From an uncultured Sutterella sp. (GTDB taxonomy: Bacteria > Pseudomonadota > Gammaproteobacteria > Burkholderiales > Burkholderiaceae_F): a DNA stretch of 41,949 nt. The stretch lies in NCBI GenBank assembly GCA_900767875.1, contig CAAGAT010000055.1:1-41949 (forward strand), in the 5' to 3' direction. Under the pieces are notes generated by a model that was not told the DNA's origin, made no database searches, and saw only the letters and a program-made list of their open reading frames with translations. The translations under genes were made by a program, and so were the position numbers. Shown piece by piece: positions 25,148-33,143 of the stretch; position 1 is the stretch's first letter; each line of letters begins with the position of its first letter.

Positions 25148-27393
25148 GCCTCTTCCCCCTTGGCGTCAATGCCGAGTTTTTCCCGCGTGCGCTTCAGGTG
25201 GCCCCGCACGAGCCACACCAGGCCCGCGGCGACGATCAGGATGATCGCCAGCGGCCAGATCACGGGCCGGTTCCAGGCGCGGATCTGCGCAAGTCTTTCT
25301 TGGGCGTCAATGCGCACGTACTGCATGTTGTTGCGGATCATCTGCGTGGGCTTGGCATTTTTCACCCAGTGCTGCAGCGCGGCGGCCGACGTGGGAAAGT
25401 AGCCGAAGCTCCAGGGAGCGTCCTTTTGCACGATCGCGATCATCTCGTCGATCACGCGCGCCTTCTCCGGACCGTTTTCCAGATTGCGAAGGCGCTCAAA
25501 GAGCGCGTCAAAGCGCTTGTTTTGGTAGTTGCTTGCGTTCTCCCCTGCCCCGTTGACGGCCTTGCTGTTGGGGCCATAGAGGAGCGTGAGGAAGTTTTCC
25601 GCATCCGGATAGTCCGCAAGCCACCCCCAGTAGTAAATCTGCGCCGATCCCTTGGCCATCTTGTCTTGGAAGCGGTTGTAGTCCGTGGAGCGGATTTCAA
25701 GCTGAATGCCGATCTTGGCAAACTGCCGCGCCGTCCAGTCCAAAAAGGACTTGCTGCCCGCGCTCGTGCCCTGCCAGTCAAAATTGAGCACCAGAGGCCG
25801 TCCCGTGGCCGCGTCGCGCCCGTCCGGGTACCCGGCCTCCCGCATCAAGCGCTTGGCCTCTTCAATGCTGCGGCGCTTGATCCTTCCCTCTTGATCCTTG
25901 GCGTACACCACAGGGTTGTAGGCCGAGGGGCCGTCGTCGCGCCAGCCGAAAAGCCCGGGCGGCAGCGGGCCGTGGGCGGCCTGCCCCTGGCCCTTTTCAA
26001 AAATGGTGATCTGCTCTTCCCAATCGAGGGCAATGGAGATGGCTTGCCTTAAGAGCCGGTTGCGCCGCTGCTGCTCGGGCGTTTTGCCCTCGCCCACCAC
26101 CGGGTCGAGCCAGTTGAAACCCACGTACCAGAGGTTGGCTTCCACGGTGGTCGGAAACTGCAGGCGCTTTTCCTTGTAAAGCTTTTCCTTGTCCGGATCG
26201 TCGCCCATGGCCACGATATAGCCCTGTCCGACGTCCAGGCGCGTGATCTGCGGGCTGTCGTAGTAGCCCTGCAGGAACTTGCTCGTGGTGGGCACGGCCT
26301 CCTTTTCCATCGTCATGACGATGCGATCGACAAAGGGGGTCTTGCGGCCACAGTCGGCCAAATACCCGTTTTTGCGGTCCTCTTCGGTGCCCTCACACGG
26401 GTACACGAGGCCGCGGTAGTTGGGGTTGCGCTCGAGCACATGCTCGCGGTTTTGGCGCGAGACGGTGAGCATGTAGGGGCCGGTGCCCACGGGCCAGGTG
26501 TCCAGGGAAATGTTGTTCTCGGCAAAACCCGGATTGGCGTAAAAGGCCTCGGCTTCCCAGGGCATGGGCGCGAAAAACGCCATCGCGAGCCAATTGTCGA
26601 ACTGCGGGTATTTGCCGCGGATCGTGATCTGCAGGGTGTGATCATCAATGGCCCGCACGCCCTGGCAGTCAAAACGGGTGAGGTCCAAACGCTCGCCCTT
26701 GGGCTGCGTTTTGAGAGCCTCGCCGATGTCTTGGGCGAGTTTGTCAAAGCCCACGATATGGGTTTTGAGAATCCCGAAGGCCGGGCTCACGGTCGCGGGC
26801 GAGGCGATGCGCTTGATGCCGTAGACGTAGTCGTGGGCGGTCAGTTCCCGGGTGCCTCGCTCGGGCAGCTCCAGGGGACTCGAAAGGGCCGCGGCCCGTT
26901 CGGGGTCCAAGGTCAGGGCGAGGGGCTTTCCCTCGGAGTCCTTGGCAAAGGCCGGGTGCGGGGCAAAGCGGATCCCTTTGCGGATGGCGATCGTGTAAAC
27001 GGACACGGCGACTGGGGCGGCGTCGGCCTCGTGCGGCAGAGTGTTGCCCTGCGCGTCCTTGTAGACGGGCTTGGCCACCGACTCGGCCGCCAGCGGCATG
27101 AGCATGTAGGGGCGCTTGAGATACTCGTAGCCGTACAGGGGCTCGTAGATGCCGTACGTGTAGATCGTCTCGTCGCTCGAGTATGAGACCTGCGGGTCGA
27201 GCGTTTTGGGGCTGCGTCCCGAAAAGGTCGAAAAGATCGTGTTGGTGCCGTACTCGGCAAGCGGCCGGGGCGCGTTGACCGGCTCGCCGCAGCCCGACAA
27301 AAGCGCCGCGGCGGCGAGGGCGGCCAGAGCCGCCAAGCCCGCGGACGGATGCAGCCGCAGGGCGGCCGTGAATTTCCCAACAGAAAGAAACAC
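25144..27393 (-). CDS. Peptide ABC transporter substrate-binding lipoprotein with C-terminal membrane helix
   Basis: This family 5 (DppA/YejA-type) solute-binding protein is 749 residues long. The N-terminus (GTG start at 27393) has a hydrophobic segment and a lipobox ending at Cys35 (ALLSGCGEP). Landmarks include FSGRSPKTLDPQVSYSSDE, the central region around YMLTVSRQNREHVLERNPNY and the NFLTLLYGPNSKAVNGAGEN block. A hydrophobic helix (VIWPLAIILIVAAGLVWLV) near the C-terminus, followed by a basic tail, is uncommon and suggests the protein is anchored at both ends. It heads a binding protein-DppB-DppC-dual ATPase operon in yejABEF order. Confidence 0.93.
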   Translation of the reverse strand: MFLSVGKFTAALRLHPSAGLAALAALAAAALLSGCGEPVNAPRPLAEYGTNTIFSTFSGRSPKTLDPQVSYSSDETIYTYGIYEPLYGYEYLKRPYMLMPLAAESVAKPVYKDAQGNTLPHEADAAPVAVSVYTIAIRKGIRFAPHPAFAKDSEGKPLALTLDPERAAALSSPLELPERGTRELTAHDYVYGIKRIASPATVSPAFGILKTHIVGFDKLAQDIGEALKTQPKGERLDLTRFDCQGVRAIDDHTLQITIRGKYPQFDNWLAMAFFAPMPWEAEAFYANPGFAENNISLDTWPVGTGPYMLTVSRQNREHVLERNPNYRGLVYPCEGTEEDRKNGYLADCGRKTPFVDRIVMTMEKEAVPTTSKFLQGYYDSPQITRLDVGQGYIVAMGDDPDKEKLYKEKRLQFPTTVEANLWYVGFNWLDPVVGEGKTPEQQRRNRLLRQAISIALDWEEQITIFEKGQGQAAHGPLPPGLFGWRDDGPSAYNPVVYAKDQEGRIKRRSIEEAKRLMREAGYPDGRDAATGRPLVLNFDWQGTSAGSKSFLDWTARQFAKIGIQLEIRSTDYNRFQDKMAKGSAQIYYWGWLADYPDAENFLTLLYGPNSKAVNGAGENASNYQNKRFDALFERLRNLENGPEKARVIDEMIAIVQKDAPWSFGYFPTSAAALQHWVKNAKPTQMIRNNMQYVRIDAQERLAQIRAWNRPVIWPLAIILIVAAGLVWLVRGHLKRTREKLGIDAKGEEA

Positions 27394-27578
27394 TTAGACT
27401 CTTTTGAAAAACGGCGGGCCCGCTTTCGCGCTTTCCCGCAATCCAATATACTTTCGACTCGGCCGTCCGTTGAGCGAATCCGAGCGATCCGCCTTGTGTT
27501 TTCCGGGCCACGGCACGACCCCCCAATTCTGAACGATTTTGAGCGCGCGCACGCGCAGGCCGCACGCGTGAAACCCCA

Positions 27579-28001
27579 ATGACTGAAAAAACCTATTGCT
27601 ATCCCGTCCGCATTTACTGGGAAGACACCGACGCGGGCGGCATCGTGTACCACGCCAACTACCTGCGCTATATGGAGCGCGCCCGCACCGAGTTTTTGCG
27701 CACGATCGGCCTTGAGCAGCGCAAGATGCAGCTCGAAGGCGCCCCCGTCATCGTCGTGAGCACCATGGACATCAAGTTCACGCGCCCGGCCATGCTCGAC
27801 GACCTGCTGACGGTCAAAACCCGCATCAAGTTGCTGCGCCGCGCCTCCATCGTCTTTGAGCAGACGATCGTGCGCGGCGAGGAGACCATCTGCACGGCGC
27901 AGGTGCGCTGCGCCTCCGTGGACATCAAGGCGGGCGTGCCCACCCCGACCGATCCGCGCATCCTGGCCGCACTCGAGCCCTACGCGCCCGAGGCCGCCTA
28001 A
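27579..28001 (+). CDS. ybgC: Tol-Pal associated acyl-CoA thioesterase YbgC
   Basis: This 140-residue hot-dog thioesterase begins the tol cluster in many proteobacteria and is linked to phospholipid metabolism. The catalytic region is VRIYWEDTDAGGIVYHANYL with the active Asp, followed by RYMERARTEFL. The gene is divergent from the peptide transporter across a 185-nt gap and is followed 47 nt later by tolQ. Confidence 0.95.
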   Translation: MTEKTYCYPVRIYWEDTDAGGIVYHANYLRYMERARTEFLRTIGLEQRKMQLEGAPVIVVSTMDIKFTRPAMLDDLLTVKTRIKLLRRASIVFEQTIVRGEETICTAQVRCASVDIKAGVPTPTDPRILAALEPYAPEAA

Positions 28002-28048
28002 CGCATCCGAACCGATTTTGCCGACCTTTTTGAAATCCTGAACAATCC

Positions 28049-28711
28049 ATGAATTCCGCTGATCTGTCCATCGTCACGCTCGTCATGAACGCTTCCGTCG
28101 TCGTGAAGTTCGTCATGGCCCTTTTGCTGATCGCGTCCCTGTCGAGCTGGGCGACCATCTTTTCCAAAATGCTCGTGCTCTCGCGCAGCCGCCGTCAGAC
28201 CGACGACTTCGACAAGCGTTTCTGGTCTGGCCTGGATCTGGCCAAGCTCTATGAGACCGCCAGCACCCACCCCGAGCGCACGGGCGCGCAGGAGCGCATG
28301 TTTGCCGCGGGCATGAACGAATTTTTGAAGATGCCGGGGCGTGCCGCCGACGAAGTGCTCTCGGGCGTGCGCCGCAGCATGAGCGCGACCTATCAGCGTG
28401 AGATGGATTCCCTGGAAAAGGGGCTGCCGATGCTCGCCTCGATCGGTTCGGTCTCGCCCTTCATCGGCCTCTTCGGCACCGTCTGGGGCATCATGGATGC
28501 GTTTACGGGCCTCTCGAGCCTCGAGAACGTGTCCCTGGCCGTTGTCGCGCCGGGCATTGCCGAAGCGCTGGTAGCCACCGCCGTGGGCCTTTTTGCCGCC
28601 ATTCCGGCCACCGCCGCCTACAACCTCTTTGCCAATCGCATCGAGCGTCTGAGCAACCGCTTTGAGAGCTTCAGCGAAGAGTTCCTCAACATTCTGGCGC
28701 ACCAGCGCTAA
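28049..28711 (+). CDS. tolQ: Tol-Pal system inner-membrane protein TolQ
   Basis: TolQ is the MotA/ExbB-type subunit of the TolQR proton-driven motor that maintains outer-membrane integrity and constriction at division. The 220-residue protein has three transmembrane helices: around VVVKFVMALLLIASLSSWA, around PMLASIGSVSPFIGLFGTVW, and around EALVATAVGLFAAIPATAAY. It starts 47 nt after ybgC. Confidence 0.96.
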   Translation: MNSADLSIVTLVMNASVVVKFVMALLLIASLSSWATIFSKMLVLSRSRRQTDDFDKRFWSGLDLAKLYETASTHPERTGAQERMFAAGMNEFLKMPGRAADEVLSGVRRSMSATYQREMDSLEKGLPMLASIGSVSPFIGLFGTVWGIMDAFTGLSSLENVSLAVVAPGIAEALVATAVGLFAAIPATAAYNLFANRIERLSNRFESFSEEFLNILAHQR

Positions 28712-28738
28712 GGCGAGACTTGTTCTCGGAGAAACGCC

Positions 28739-29155
28739 ATGGCATTGCGTAACCGAACCAAGCGGCGCCTGATGAGCGAGATGAACGTCGTGCCCTACAT
28801 CGACGTCATGCTCGTGCTCGTGGTGATCCTGATGGTGGCCGCGCCCTTTGTGAACCCCTCGGTGGTCGATCTGCCGAGCGTGCGCAAGGCGGGCAAAGCC
28901 CCCGCGGAAAACATCCAGGTGGTGGTGCACGCCGACAGTCGCCTGTCGATCAAAACCAAGAGCGGCCTGCACCCCGTGGACATGCCCCAGCTCGTCAACA
29001 ACGTCAAGGCCGCGCAGGCGGGCCTGAAGACCCCCGTGGTGATCGCCGCCGACCGCGACGTGCGCTATGAGCAGGTCGTGGACGTGATGAAGGCGCTGCA
29101 AAACGCCGACGTCGAGCGCGTGGGCCTGGCCCTGAAGATTGAGGGCGCACGCTGA
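28739..29155 (+). CDS. tolR: Tol-Pal system protein TolR
   Basis: TolR is the ExbD/MotB-like subunit, 138 residues. It has a short cytoplasmic N-terminus, one transmembrane helix (IDVMLVLVVILMVAAPF) with the proton-carrying Asp22 in VPYIDVMLV, and a periplasmic domain. It starts 27 nt after tolQ. Its TGA stop overlaps the tolA ATG by 1 nt. Confidence 0.96.
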   Translation: MALRNRTKRRLMSEMNVVPYIDVMLVLVVILMVAAPFVNPSVVDLPSVRKAGKAPAENIQVVVHADSRLSIKTKSGLHPVDMPQLVNNVKAAQAGLKTPVVIAADRDVRYEQVVDVMKALQNADVERVGLALKIEGAR

Positions 29156-30477
29156 TGACCGAAAACCGCCGACAGGCCAAGCCCGGCAATCAGAAAGGCT
29201 ACGATCTGCCCGTCGGGCTGATCGCGGCCGTCGCCGTGCACGCGCTGCTTTTCGTCGGGCTCTTTACGGTGTTCCAGTGGAAGACCGAACCGCAGTCGTT
29301 CTATGCCGAACTTTGGGCACCCGAGGACGCCTCGGGCGAAAACCCCGACGGCAAGGACGCGCAGGCTCCCGAACCCGATCCCAAGGCACTCGAAAAGCAA
29401 CAGGAAGAGCAACGCCTGGCCGAGCAAAAGCGCCTGCAGGAAGAGCAGCGCCTCGAAGAAGAGCGCAAGGCCGAACAGGAACGGCTCGAGCGGGAAAAGC
29501 TCAAGCAGCAGCGTCTGGAAGAGGAACGCCTCGAGCAACAACGTCTCGAAGAGCAGCGTAAGGCCGAAGAAGCCCGACAGGCTGAAGAGGCCCGCAAGGC
29601 CGAGCAAGAGCGTCTGGAACAGGAGCGCTTGGCCGAACAAAAGCGCCTAGAGCAAGAGCGCCTCGAGCAGGAGCGCCAGGCCGAGCAAAAACGCCTCCAA
29701 GAGGAACGGGCCGCCGAAGAGGCGCGCCGCGCCGAAGAAATTCGCCTGGCCCAAGAGCGCAAGCGCTTGGAGGAAGAGCGCCGCAAGCTCGAAGAGCAAA
29801 AGCGCGTGGAAGAGCAACGCAAGGCCGAGGAGGCCCGCAAAGCCGAAGAAGCCCGTTTGGCCGAACAAAAGCGTTTGCAGGAAGAGCGCAAGGCTGAAGA
29901 AGCCCGCAAAGCTGAGGAAGCCCGCAAGGCCGAAGAGGCCCGTAAGGCTGAGGAAGCGCGCATCGCCGAGCAAAAGCGACTCGAGGCCGAGAAAAAGAAG
30001 CGCGAGGCCGAGCGCCGTGAGCGCATCCGCCGCGAAAAGGCCGAGCAAAAGCGCATCGCCGACGAAATGCGCAAGGCCGAGCTTGCCCGCATCACGGGCG
30101 CGCCGCAGGTCACTTCCGGCCAGGTGGGCAAGACCACCGGCACGCCAGGCACCCGCGTGCGCAACGTCACGGGCACGGCCTCGGCCGCCTATGCCGCCAG
30201 CGTCATCGGCTGCATCCGTCCGCACATCATCTACGACGTGCCCACGAGCCTGCAGCGCGGCCAGTATCAGGCGGTCTATCACATCAATCTGCTGCCCAAC
30301 GGCGAGCAGGTCGGCTCACCGCGCCAGCTCAAGAGCTCGGGGCTGCCCGCGTACGATCGGGCCGTGGAAACGGCCATCCGCCGCTGCAATCCCTTCCCCA
30401 AGCCCAAGGATCAGTCGACCACCGTGCCGCGCAGCATGCAGATCACGTTCGATCCGGTCGACGACAACTACAACTGA
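29155..30477 (+). CDS. tolA: Cell envelope protein TolA
   Basis: TolA spans the periplasm and links the TolQR motor to the outer membrane. The 440-residue protein has a short cytoplasmic segment, one transmembrane helix near residues 18-41 (PVGLIAAVAVHALLFVGLF), and a long charged coiled coil (about 77-320) made of EEARKAEEARK- and EQKRLEQERL-type repeats. A compact C-terminal domain with VIGCIRPHI and RRCNPFPKP carries two cysteines. Domain order and length are normal. The operon ends here at a strong hairpin; tolB and pal, which usually follow, are absent. Confidence 0.95.
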   Translation: MTENRRQAKPGNQKGYDLPVGLIAAVAVHALLFVGLFTVFQWKTEPQSFYAELWAPEDASGENPDGKDAQAPEPDPKALEKQQEEQRLAEQKRLQEEQRLEEERKAEQERLEREKLKQQRLEEERLEQQRLEEQRKAEEARQAEEARKAEQERLEQERLAEQKRLEQERLEQERQAEQKRLQEERAAEEARRAEEIRLAQERKRLEEERRKLEEQKRVEEQRKAEEARKAEEARLAEQKRLQEERKAEEARKAEEARKAEEARKAEEARIAEQKRLEAEKKKREAERRERIRREKAEQKRIADEMRKAELARITGAPQVTSGQVGKTTGTPGTRVRNVTGTASAAYAASVIGCIRPHIIYDVPTSLQRGQYQAVYHINLLPNGEQVGSPRQLKSSGLPAYDRAVETAIRRCNPFPKPKDQSTTVPRSMQITFDPVDDNYN

Positions 30478-30502
30478 CACGGGCAAGAACGTCGCCTGCC
30501 GC

Positions 30503-30540
30503 CACACCTTCCGGGCGTTAAGCTTGGAAGGTGTGTTTCA
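30503..30540 (+). terminator. Terminator after tolA
   Basis: CACACCTTCC at 30503-30512 pairs perfectly over 10 bp with GGAAGGTGTG at 30526-30535, followed by TTTC. It starts 25 nt after the tolA stop. It marks the end of the ybgC-tolQRA transcript, so tolB and pal cannot simply lie further along the same message. Confidence 0.75.
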
Positions 30541-30559
30541 TCCCTTGCAAGGAGTCGGC

Positions 30560-31370
30560 ATGCAGCTTACCGTCGTCGTGGAAAACCAAACGAGCTCCCG
30601 GCGGCTTGTGGCCGAGTGGAGCTACAGTGCGTCGCTCGAGACCGACTCGGGCGTGATCCTCTTGGATACCGGCGGCATTCAACACACGCTCCCCCACAAC
30701 CTTGCGGCCCTGGGGCTGGACGGCCGACGCATCGGCGACCTCATCCTCTCGCACGGGCACTTTGACCACGTCTCGGGGCTCACGGACGTGTTGCGCCTCT
30801 CGCCCCACGCACGGCTCTGGGCGGCCCCGACGATCGGTCGCGAACGGCGCGGCAATGCGGACGGCTCGCGCTGCAGCGGCGGCGGGGCGTTGCTTGCCAG
30901 CCTTGCCTTCAACCCCGTCGCCCCCTACGCCCAAGTCGCAGAGGGCGTCACGGCCTTTACCGTGCCCCAGGCCGAGCGCGACCCGCGCTGGGTGTGCACG
31001 CACTGCCTTTTTGAGCGTGACGCTCAGGGGCACCCGCACCCGGACTCCTTTGCCGACGACGTCTCCGTGCTGGTGCAAACCGAACGCGGCGCCTCGGTGC
31101 TTCTCGGGTGCGCGCACGCGGGCATTCCCAATATCCTCGCGTACGCCCGCAAGACCTTCGGGATTGAGGAATTCGAGATGGTGTTGGGCGGCACGCATTT
31201 GGGCAGTATGCCGAGCGAGGAATTGCCGCGGTGGATGCAGGCTTTGAAGGCCTTTAAGGGTGCGCCGCTGGCGTCCCTGCCACTGCACGGGCTTTCGGGC
31301 GGCCGCGGCGCTGGCGCGCCACTTTGACGACGTGGACTGGGCCGCCTGCGGCACCCGGCACGAGCTTTAG
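30560..31370 (+). CDS. Metallo-beta-lactamase-fold hydrolase (late +1 frameshift)
   Basis: This hydrolase belongs to the metallo-beta-lactamase superfamily and resembles the COG1237 group. The start at 30560 has a GGAG ribosome site at 30551. Metal motifs are LILSHGHFDHVSGL (HxHxDH) and GCAHAGIPN, then GGTHLGSMPSEEL. The uninterrupted frame ends at 31327 with a tail that does not fit the family. One base fewer between about 31262 and 31277 (perhaps in CCC at 31275-31277) gives the expected CHCTGF motif and a good end, RHFDDVDWAACGTRHEL, stopping at 31370. I therefore give 31370 as the ancestral end. The substrate is unknown. Confidence 0.8.
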
Positions 31371-32407
31371 GGTTTGACGAGGCGCACGGGGGCTTCGGTT
31401 GCCTGCGCGAGCTTGCGGGCCCGCAGCTGACCGCAGCCGCCGTCGATGTCCTGGGCGGCGCTCTCGCGCAGCGTGGCCACGATGCCGCGGCGACGCAGCA
31501 CCGTGATGAGATCTTCGATGTGGCTTTGCGCCGGGCGCGCAAAGTCGCTCTCGGCAATCGGGTTGACGGCGATGAAGTTGACCATCGCGTAGCGCCCGTC
31601 GAGAAGTTCGGCCAGGCGCTCGACCTCTTCAAAGGTGTCGTTGACGCCCGCCATCAGCGTCCACTCGATCTGCGCGGGGTATTTGGTCGCCTCGGCGTAG
31701 GAAAGCGTGCGCTCCAAGAGATACTCGGGCGTCAGAGCCGGCGCGTTTTTGAGCAGACGGCGGCGCCTTTCAAAATCGGTCGTGTGCAGCGACAGCGCCA
31801 GGGCCGGCTTGACCGACCAGGTGGGCAGCGCGTCAAAGAGCCGCTCGTCTCCCACGGTCGAGACCACGATCTGCTTGTGCGCCAATTCGGCCGTGTTGCC
31901 CAAAAACTCCACGGCTTCGCGCACGGCCTCGCGGTTGTGCGAGGGCTCGCCCATGCCCATGAGGACCACCTTTTTGATGTCGGATCTCACGCGGAGGGCC
32001 GAGACGTATTGCGCCACGATTTCGGCGCTCGAGAGCTGCCGCTGCAGACCGCCCTTACCCGTCATGCAAAAGACGCACCCCACCGCGCAGCCCACCTGCG
32101 TGGAGATGCACAGGGCCTGGCGCGGCAGCAGCACCGCCTCGACGCAGGCGCCGTCCTCAAGGGCCACCAAAAGCTTTCCGCTTTCGGCCTGCCGGCTTTC
32201 GGTCAGTTCAAAGTGCGCCAGCTTGTCGAGCCGCTCGCGAATATCGGGCAGCTTTTCCGTGAGAGCCTTGGGAAAACTCGCGTGCCCCTCGGCGTGCCAG
32301 GGCGCACGGCCGAGCCAGGCGCGCCACAGACGGCGAATGTGAGAGCTCTTGGTGCCGAGCGCGGTAAAGTCGCGTTCAAAGTCACTCAGTTGGGCGATAC
32401 TGGCCAT
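31367..32407 (-). CDS. RlmN/Cfr-family radical SAM RNA methyltransferase
   Basis: This 346-residue radical SAM enzyme belongs to the family that methylates A2503 of 23S rRNA and A37 of some tRNAs. The cluster motif CxxxCxxC is in QVGCAVGCVFCMTGKGG. The two extra cysteines used in the dual-SAM mechanism are also present: one in ALCISTQVGC and one near the C-terminus in DIDGGCGQL. SAM-binding GMGEPSHN is also visible. The gene is not in the usual ndk-rlmN setting, and the FCMTG variant differs from the typical FCATG/FCSTA. A second RlmN-like paralogue elsewhere in the genome is plausible, so no gene symbol is given. It overlaps the tail of the metallo-hydrolase by 4 nt. Confidence 0.88.
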   Translation of the reverse strand: MASIAQLSDFERDFTALGTKSSHIRRLWRAWLGRAPWHAEGHASFPKALTEKLPDIRERLDKLAHFELTESRQAESGKLLVALEDGACVEAVLLPRQALCISTQVGCAVGCVFCMTGKGGLQRQLSSAEIVAQYVSALRVRSDIKKVVLMGMGEPSHNREAVREAVEFLGNTAELAHKQIVVSTVGDERLFDALPTWSVKPALALSLHTTDFERRRRLLKNAPALTPEYLLERTLSYAEATKYPAQIEWTLMAGVNDTFEEVERLAELLDGRYAMVNFIAVNPIAESDFARPAQSHIEDLITVLRRRGIVATLRESAAQDIDGGCGQLRARKLAQATEAPVRLVKP

Positions 32408-32643
32408 GGCGGATGCGGGAAAAAAGAAAGAAAAATCAGCGCGCTTGGCGCCGACGAAACCTACGGCACGGCATTATGCACGCCTGCGGCGCAAAGCCAA
32501 AATCCGAAGGGCTGCGAGAGTAAGTTCTCGTTTTCCCTAGACTCGAGCCAAAACCCACTGATTTTTCGGCAAAATGCCGCGTTTTGTCGGCGCGCGGACA
32601 CCCTCTCCGGCGCCTTTTTCCCCGAGTTTTCCGAATTCCTCCA

Positions 32644-33141
32644 ATGGAACGCCTTTTCGAACGCACCTTCTACGCCACCCGCTGGTTTCTGGCCCCCGTG
32701 TTTCTGGGCCTGTCGATCTCGCTCATCGCCCTGGCGATCAAGTTCTTCCAGGAACTCTTTCACGTGCTGCCGCACGTGTTGTCCCTGAGCGAAGGCGATC
32801 TGATTTTGTCCCTGCTCTCCCTCATCGACATGGGGCTGGTCGGGGGCCTGATTGTGATGGTGATGTACTCGTCCTACGAGAACTTCGTCTCGCGCATGAA
32901 CCTGGATGAAACCAAGGACGAAAAGCTCGGGTGGCTCGGCAAGATGGACTCGGGTTCCTTGAAGAACAAAGTGGCGGCGAGCATCGTGGCCATCTCCTCG
33001 ATTCATCTGCTGCGCATCTTCATGAACATCGAGTCGATCGGCAACGACAAGCTCGTCTGGTACGTCGTCATTCACCTGACGTTCGTGCTGTCGGCCTTCG
33101 TGATGTGCTGCATCGATTTGCTCACCAAGAAGTCCCACTAA
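32644..33141 (+). CDS. YqhA/UPF0114 family membrane protein
   Basis: This 165-residue inner-membrane protein of unknown function has three to four helices. The start at 32644 (MERLFERTFYATRWFLAP) matches the family N-terminus; the frame extends upstream to 32584 but that part is not conserved. Characteristic features are SLLSLIDMGLVGGLIVMVMY followed by SYENFVSR, and KVAASIVAISSIHLLRIFMN. It ends 2 nt before the convergent ntrC stop. The 236-nt gap before it holds no gene. Confidence 0.9.
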   Translation: MERLFERTFYATRWFLAPVFLGLSISLIALAIKFFQELFHVLPHVLSLSEGDLILSLLSLIDMGLVGGLIVMVMYSSYENFVSRMNLDETKDEKLGWLGKMDSGSLKNKVAASIVAISSIHLLRIFMNIESIGNDKLVWYVVIHLTFVLSAFVMCCIDLLTKKSH

Positions 33142-33143
33142 GC

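Noticed and set aside
29390..30060. DNA repeats resembling a CRISPR or tandem array
   Set aside because: They encode the heptad coiled coil of TolA. Units are degenerate and uninterrupted by spacers.
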